From contig NC_073746.1 in assembly GCF_029784135.1 (NCBI RefSeq), positions 163,202,108 to 163,266,107 on the forward strand: a stretch of DNA of 64,000 nt, read 5' to 3'. The notes under the pieces are model-generated. The model was not told the origin of the DNA, did not search any database, and saw nothing but the letters and a program-made list of their open reading frames with translations. This DNA is from Toxorhynchites rutilus septentrionalis (taxonomy: Eukaryota > Arthropoda > Insecta > Diptera > Culicidae). Below, one piece after another: positions 58,570-64,000 of the stretch. A program made the translations under genes and the position numbers. Positions within the stretch are counted from its first letter, which is position 1. Every line of letters starts with the position of its first letter.

Positions 58570-59277
58570 GCGACTTCATTTTGGTGGGTGATTTGATGCG
58601 ATCTATCACGCTGTTGCATTACAAGCAAATGGGAGTAGTTGTGAGGAGATCGATTTCAACAAAATTTCTCAAAACTATTGATACAGCAGTAACAATATTG
58701 GATGACGATGCGTTCCTTGGGTGGACAACAGCAAGTATCTATTTGTTTGCCTAAAAGATGGGTAAGTAGGATTTCCGTAGCTCTGTTTATCATAAGAACA
58801 CTTTTTGTATTTTTTTTAAGGACCACAACAACGGGCGACGAACGATAGCAAATGCCAGAGGTTCCTCAATTCATGCCTTGGTTCGCTCGTAATGCAAAAC
58901 ATTGGTGAGCGAACGACGCCGACAACGGGCTGTGTGCTATTTGGCACGGTCTGATCACAAATAACACTCGATTATTATGAATTTCTTCGAAAGTTACGGG
59001 AAAGTTTGATACAATCAAATCTGTTGGTAAGACTGATTATTCGTATTGGCGTAGTTTCCATACCGAAATGGAAACGGAACGTTGCGAGGGATTTATTGAT
59101 GGAGGATGGATAGTGGATAGTGGATAGTTTTCTGGATTTAACTCGGGAAATATATACGATGCATTGGGATTGCAGATCGACGGGGATGGAACTAAGAAGG
59201 AAGCGGCCGTAGATGATAAAATCAAGATTGTAGAAGACCTAACATGGACACATCAGGATGTCCAGTGTTGGTCATGA
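58570..59277 (+). pseudogene. DDB1: DDB1 C-terminal remnant, unit 4/5 junction
   Basis: Copy of the DDB1 remnant with the same acceptor and frame breaks; ISTKFLKTIDTAVTILDDDA as in units 1/2. Ends at TGA 59275-59277. Confidence 0.86.
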
Positions 59278-59424
59278 TTATTGAATGAATGCTATCAGTT
59301 GTTGCTATAGTTGCGAAAAATAATTTCATGTTTGTAGGATAATAAAGAAATTCCAGTAAACGTATTGTTTACTACACATTATTTGAACTCGAATAGTCAT
59401 GAACGACGGATTTCTCAAAATTAT

Positions 59425-59890
59425 CTATGAGTTTTATCAAAACTTTATTATTTTTGGGAAGAAACGTGGAACATTCAGGGCAAGAGCGGGGATGTTGATC
59501 GAATCGTGATGCGTGTTTGGATTTGATGCTCTTTGAGTCGGTAGATATCAACCTGATTGCACTGCTGACGCTCCCTTGTATTCACTGTAAGAAGAATATT
59601 GAAATATGTTATGAGATACAATTTGAATGAAATATAGTGATCAGGTATACCTATAAGGTTGGATATTTCCTAGCGTTTGTAACTTCTCATCGGACTTGAC
59701 ACTATCAAGTGTCAAATCATATTCTGGAGAAATGTCGACCTTACGAATTAATAAATAGGTTAGTTGATCTTGGAATGCGATCATATTACTTATTCTTATT
59801 CGACAGCTTCTTTCGCTCAAGCTGATCCTGCAGCGCGATGCCTTTCTTGAACTCAACCGTGAACTGAAAGACCATTTGTAATGTCGAGGA
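59425..59890 (-). pseudogene. Unidentified minus-strand gene 3' exons, unit 5
   Basis: Fifth copy of the truncated terminal exons, cut by I-element copy 5 at about 59891. Confidence 0.43.
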
Positions 59891-60030
59891 ATACTAGCTG
59901 CAGCACGGTAAGATCACGAGGCAGACGTACCGGTCATCGGGTAGGGGTCGAGCCTCCCTCGCAGTGCGTGATGATAAAAAAACATTTTAGTGGTGTCTGG
60001 CAGTGATTGAGTAGCCGCTGGGCCGCCGCC

Positions 60031-61410
60031 ATGGTGGACGTCCCCGGCTCCGCACCTACGGTGTGGGGCCATAAAGGCGGTGCGAACTACCGTAATATTC
60101 AAGGCAGTTATTCAGGAGCAACGTTACCAGAACATATGGATCCGGCTGGTGAACACGGTGAGCTTATTGTACTGCGCATTACTGGTGTTGGCGATGACGA
60201 TAAAGATAAGAATCTCCCCCCGCCCCTTTTCTCATTCGCAAATCTATTGAGAGCTGTGTTAAAGAAATCGAGGGCTTATGCCCTTAAAGTTCGTAATAAA
60301 AAAAGCGGAGGCTCTGTCACAGCTGACACAATTATCTGATGGTACAAACGTCAAGGTCACCTACCAAAAACACTTGAACAGCACCAAGTGTGTTGTTAGT
60401 TGCGCACAAACAATTAATATGTCGGAGGAGGACATTGTGGACTGCCTCAAAGACCAAAAAGTGGCAGCGACTAGCAGACTCAAACGACGGACCGGTCCAG
60501 ACGCGATAGAAAACACTCCTGCGTTAATCCTGACAGTTAATGGTACATGTACACCTGAATTAATCTATTTTGGCTATCTGCGAGTAAGAACGAGGCCGTA
60601 TTACCCGTCGCCCATGCAATGCTTTAATTGCTGGGCATTTGGTCACACAAAAACAAAGTGTAGACAAAACACGCCAACCTGTGGGAATTGTTCCGTAACC
60701 CATGTGATTCCAGCGGAAGGAGGCAGTCCTGGATCGAAGAATAAATGACCTGGTGAAAAAAATAGAAGAAAAAGATCTTACCATCGCGAACATGGCCGCT
60801 TCAATGGAGTTACAACGCATCGAGGCGTTAAAAAACACGGAGATGATCAAGTCTCTGGTGGATAAAATCGATCAGATGGCCAACACACTAGCGGCCATGG
60901 AGTAACGATTGACCCAGAAGGACAAAATCATCACTCTGCAACAGAAGAAGATATCTAGAGCCAGGTCATTATTGCCCCAAACAAAAAGTGCCGAAACATC
61001 CGGGTTAACAAAAGACACCCATTCCAGACCTTCCTCCTTGTTCAACACCCCTACATCCTCCCGACCGGCCAAATCCACAAGTATAATACCACAAAACTCC
61101 AGCTTGGTCATCTACTCCGACTCCGACATAGAATCCATCGAACTAGATGACACGCTTATGAAAACACAATCTCCGTCTACACCAGTACTTCTTACCAGCT
61201 TACCAGCCTGGAGATCGAACTACAAATGCAACACCCTCGAATAAAAGAAAACCCGAATCCCCGCTTATACAACCACCGAAGAACATTCGTCAGAGATCGT
61301 CAACAGTAGGCAAGCAACCCGCCTTGCCTCCAGATAACACTCGACCCAATCAGCGATCAGACTCTCAATACCCACCGCCGACTAGTGGTAAGGACCGTCA
61401 GCCCAAATAG
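60031..61410 (+). pseudogene. I-element ORF1, copy 5, frameshifted
   Basis: ATG at 60031; GVGDDDKDKNL where others have GVGDDGKDKNL; same frame breaks as copy 1; CCHC knuckles at about 60619-60690; last stop at 61408-61410. Confidence 0.78.
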
Positions 61411-62158
61411 TGTTTCGTCCAACTCTTACCTCACCTGTCGCCAACCACTACTCCACCAATCAGCTCTCCGGTAAGGGTGGCAACACCTATTCCCCGACGA
61501 ACTACGTGGGAATTGTACCTGAACTCGGGACGCACAAGGGTGGCAACACCTGTTCCCTGCAGGACCACGTGGGACCAGCACCACAAATTGGGACGCACAA
61601 GGGCGGTAACGTCTATTCCCCGAAGGACTGCGTGGGAACTGCTTCAGATCTCGGGACGCACAAGAGTGGAATCAGTGGAATCTCGTTCCACGATCGATTT
61701 CACTGGAGTTTCTTCTTCCGACATTGTGCAACTTCCGTTACCCTGTGTCATTACCACCGAAGTATCCATCGCCAAATCACAAAGTAGCGCAGAGGATTGC
61801 AGTGACGCCGAACCGTTTTTTTCCGCCGTCGGGTCAAGTGAACGAACGCTGGTTTAGAATTCTACTCCCAGTTCCCGAGCACCGCTGTCTCGTTCGACAA
61901 TACCACATATCGTTGCCATTGCGATCCTTCCAGCTGCCGACACAACACCATCCACAGTTGATGTCCCAATCCGCCGAAGATCCGCTCGTCTCGCCGCCAG
62001 GGCTAAGCCGGCCGCCACAACCACTCCACTTGAAGCTCATGCCATGCCTGTCTCGCCTATGCCAGCCGAAGCGAGGTCCGATGCCAATATCTATGATGCA
62101 TGGAGACGTAGCCGAGGAGATCCCACGCAAGCTATGGCCGGGAGTTTAAGCTCCCCAA

Positions 62159-64000
62159 ATGAACCTCACCATCTTTCCTCGGCTGCTTCCGAGTGGAATG
62201 GCTGTCCAACCTGTTATCGTCGGTGGAGTTCCACCGGGAATCATCACATCCAGTACCACTACATATCTGATTCCCCACCACACCGCCCATCACCAGGAAA
62301 GTATGTCCACCAACACATCCACCAACCTCGCTCTGCAATGGAACATCAATGGACTGTACAACAACTTGGGAGAACTGGAGACCCTTGACCGAGAGTTATG
62401 TCCGTCCATCATCGCACTCCAAGAGATAAATCGAGTTTCCCCAACAAACATACAGAAAATTGTCGGGGTTAAATTCCACTGGCACACTAAGCGGGGCTCC
62501 GTTTTGCAACACTCTGTTGCTTTGGGTGTCCGGAGAAACATTCTCCATTTGCGAAAAACAAATATCCACTGACCTGCCAATAATAGCCGTCCAAATCGAG
62601 GCCCCGATTCCGGTGACCATCATTTGTATATACCTGCCATGAGGCATAATCCCGGAACTACGACGGAAGCTGCTTGAGGCGTTAGCAAGCTTGGAGGACC
62701 CAAAAATCATCTTGGGGGACTTCAATGCTCATCACCGCAACTGGGGAATTCAAACACCAAATGTCAGAGGGAATATCATCGCCTACCTCTTGGAGGTGAT
62801 GGAGCTCTCGGTCTTAAATGACGGCACTGACACTTTCCGTAGAGGTACGAGCAACACAGCCTTTGATATTTTAGCAGTTAATCTCAACTTGGTGGATAGG
62901 TTAGGGTGGAACAAAGCCGACGACATTCATGGCAGTGACCATCACCCGATAACCATCAGCTTCAACGGCCCGCCGCCGCTCGCAACTCGCAGACCAAGAT
63001 GGATCTTCGAAAGAGCTGACTGGACAGCTTTTCAAACATCTTCCGACTTCTTGATATATAGAGACAACCCAACCACCTTTGCCACTTTCAACAAAATCAT
63101 TATGGAGGCGGCCGAAGCCTTCATCCCAAGAACGAAAACCACTCCGGGGAAGAAAGCGCTGCATTGATGGTCCGAGGACATCAAAGGGGAGGTCAAGAAG
63201 CGGAGAAAGTTTCTGCGTACGGCCAAACGACTACCAGCAGGAGACCCAATGAAGGAAGTTGCCATGAACAGGTATCGAGCGCAACATATCAGAGTACGGC
63301 GGTTAATCCGGAAGGTGAAGTTAGACAGTTGGACTGGTTTTCTAGAGTCTATCAACGAAAACCAGTCCTCTGCGGATCTTTGGCGCAAAGTAAACGCACT
63401 AAATGGGAAGAGAAGGTCACACAACCCCATTCGTCAAGGTATTACTAGGCTGTGTCTCCAACCTGCAGCGATCCGGTTGATACTTCGAACACGCTCGGTG
63501 AATATTTCGCGGGATTGTCCTCGATCTCCGAATATGAGCCCGATTTCATCCGTCGACAGGGAGCGGCTATCACTTCGGTCAGCAACTTTGTGGTCCCTGT
63601 GAGTCATCCTAATAATCCTCTAAATCGGAACTTCATCATCGAGGAACTTTCTGTCGCCCTATGTTCCGCAAAAAGTCAACTGGCCCTGACGGTATCGGCT
63701 ACAAGATGCTGAAACATGGAATACACACGAATTTCCCGAGGGTTGGAGACACAGCCTAGAAATACCTATACCTAAGGTCGGTCAAAGCAGCAACAACGTG
63801 AAAGGCTACTGTCCAATTTCCTTAACCTCCTGTTCATCCAAGATCCTGGAAAGAATGGCGAATAGGCGCCTGGTCACCTTTCTAACGGAAAATAGAAAAT
63901 TGCACTATCAACAGTTCGCCTTCCGACCAGGTATGGGCACCAACAACAACTTCGCGACCCTCGGAGACGTGATAGCCGAAGCCAACAGGAACCGTCAGCA
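62159..64000 (+). pseudogene. I-element ORF2, copy 5 (partial)
   Basis: Endonuclease from the ATG at 62159 with ETLDREL kept, GDFNAHHRNWG and GSDHHP present, then the start of the RT (KGYCPISL, FRPGMGTNNNF) to the window end. Frameshifts near 62572 and 63167 are shared with the other copies. Confidence 0.82.

Larger units (their letters stand above)
33061..58690 (+). repeat. Tandem array unit 4, expanded by three LTR insertions
   Basis: Fourth unit, 25630 bp. Subtracting the BEL element (7662 bp), the Gypsy element (6706 bp), the solo LTR (271 bp) and their 5 bp target duplications leaves about 10976 bp, the normal unit size. All three insertions lie inside the I-element copy. Confidence 0.93.
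58691..64000 (+). repeat. Tandem array unit 5 (cut by window end)
   Basis: Fifth unit, running off the window inside the RT region of its I element. Several diagnostic variants (LQDHV in the 63 bp repeats, VAATSRL in ORF1, ILAVNLN in the endonuclease) match unit 1 rather than units 2-4. Confidence 0.93.
59891..64000 (+). mobile_element. I-clade non-LTR retrotransposon, copy 5 (partial)
   Basis: Same insertion site; runs off the window at the base before the RT motif A region, so its RT class cannot be told. Closest to copy 1 by shared variants. Confidence 0.87.

Overview
The window is eukaryotic and most likely from a mosquito (Diptera, Culicidae). The evidence is introns of 70-80 bp with GT/AG ends, an I-clade non-LTR element of the mosqI kind, tRNA-derived SINEs, BEL/Pao and Ty3/Gypsy LTR elements, and insect-like versions of the genes p115/Uso1 and DDB1. 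There is no bacterial-type gene organisation. The species call is inference.

The dominant structure is a head-to-tail tandem array of a unit of about 10.8-11.0 kb. Phased on one point in a DDB1 exon, the units are 1-10809, 10810-21925, 21926-33060, 33061-58690 (swollen by three LTR insertions) and 58691-64000 (cut by the window end). Each full unit holds, left to right: (a) 3' exons of a broken DDB1 gene (+); (b) the 3' end of an unidentified minus-strand gene convergent with DDB1; (c) a roughly 6.2 kb I-clade retrotransposon (+) with a damaged gag-like ORF1 and a damaged ORF2 (endonuclease, reverse transcriptase, RNase H); (d) a compact three-exon minus-strand gene for a 137-residue acidic coiled-coil protein resembling geminin, intact in all four copies seen; (e) a short divergent intergenic region; (f) a frameshifted and internally deleted p115 gene (+) that runs into the truncated DDB1 of the next unit. 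The I element sits at the same place in every unit, so it was there before the array expanded.

Unit-specific insertions came later. Unit 2 has a 152 bp SINE inside p115. Unit 3 has a 268 bp SINE of another family in the p115 5' UTR intron donor. Unit 4 carries, inside its I-element copy, a 7.66 kb BEL/Pao element (minus strand), a 271 bp solo LTR and a 6.7 kb Ty3/Gypsy element. All have clean target-site duplications.

The two LTR elements are the most complete coding entities. The Gypsy element has one intact 1377-codon gag-pol frame. The BEL element has one 1777-codon frame with an N-terminal PHD finger, gag, protease, integrase and a fused envelope-like C-terminus, but the reverse transcriptase core and RNase H are missing by an in-frame deletion. 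Both elements carry arrays of short hairpin-forming repeats in their 5' leaders.

No I-element copy can be active. Copies 1 and 3 lack RT motif A, while copies 2 and 4 lack the YADD catalytic box. Most short open frames in the window are shadows of these features.
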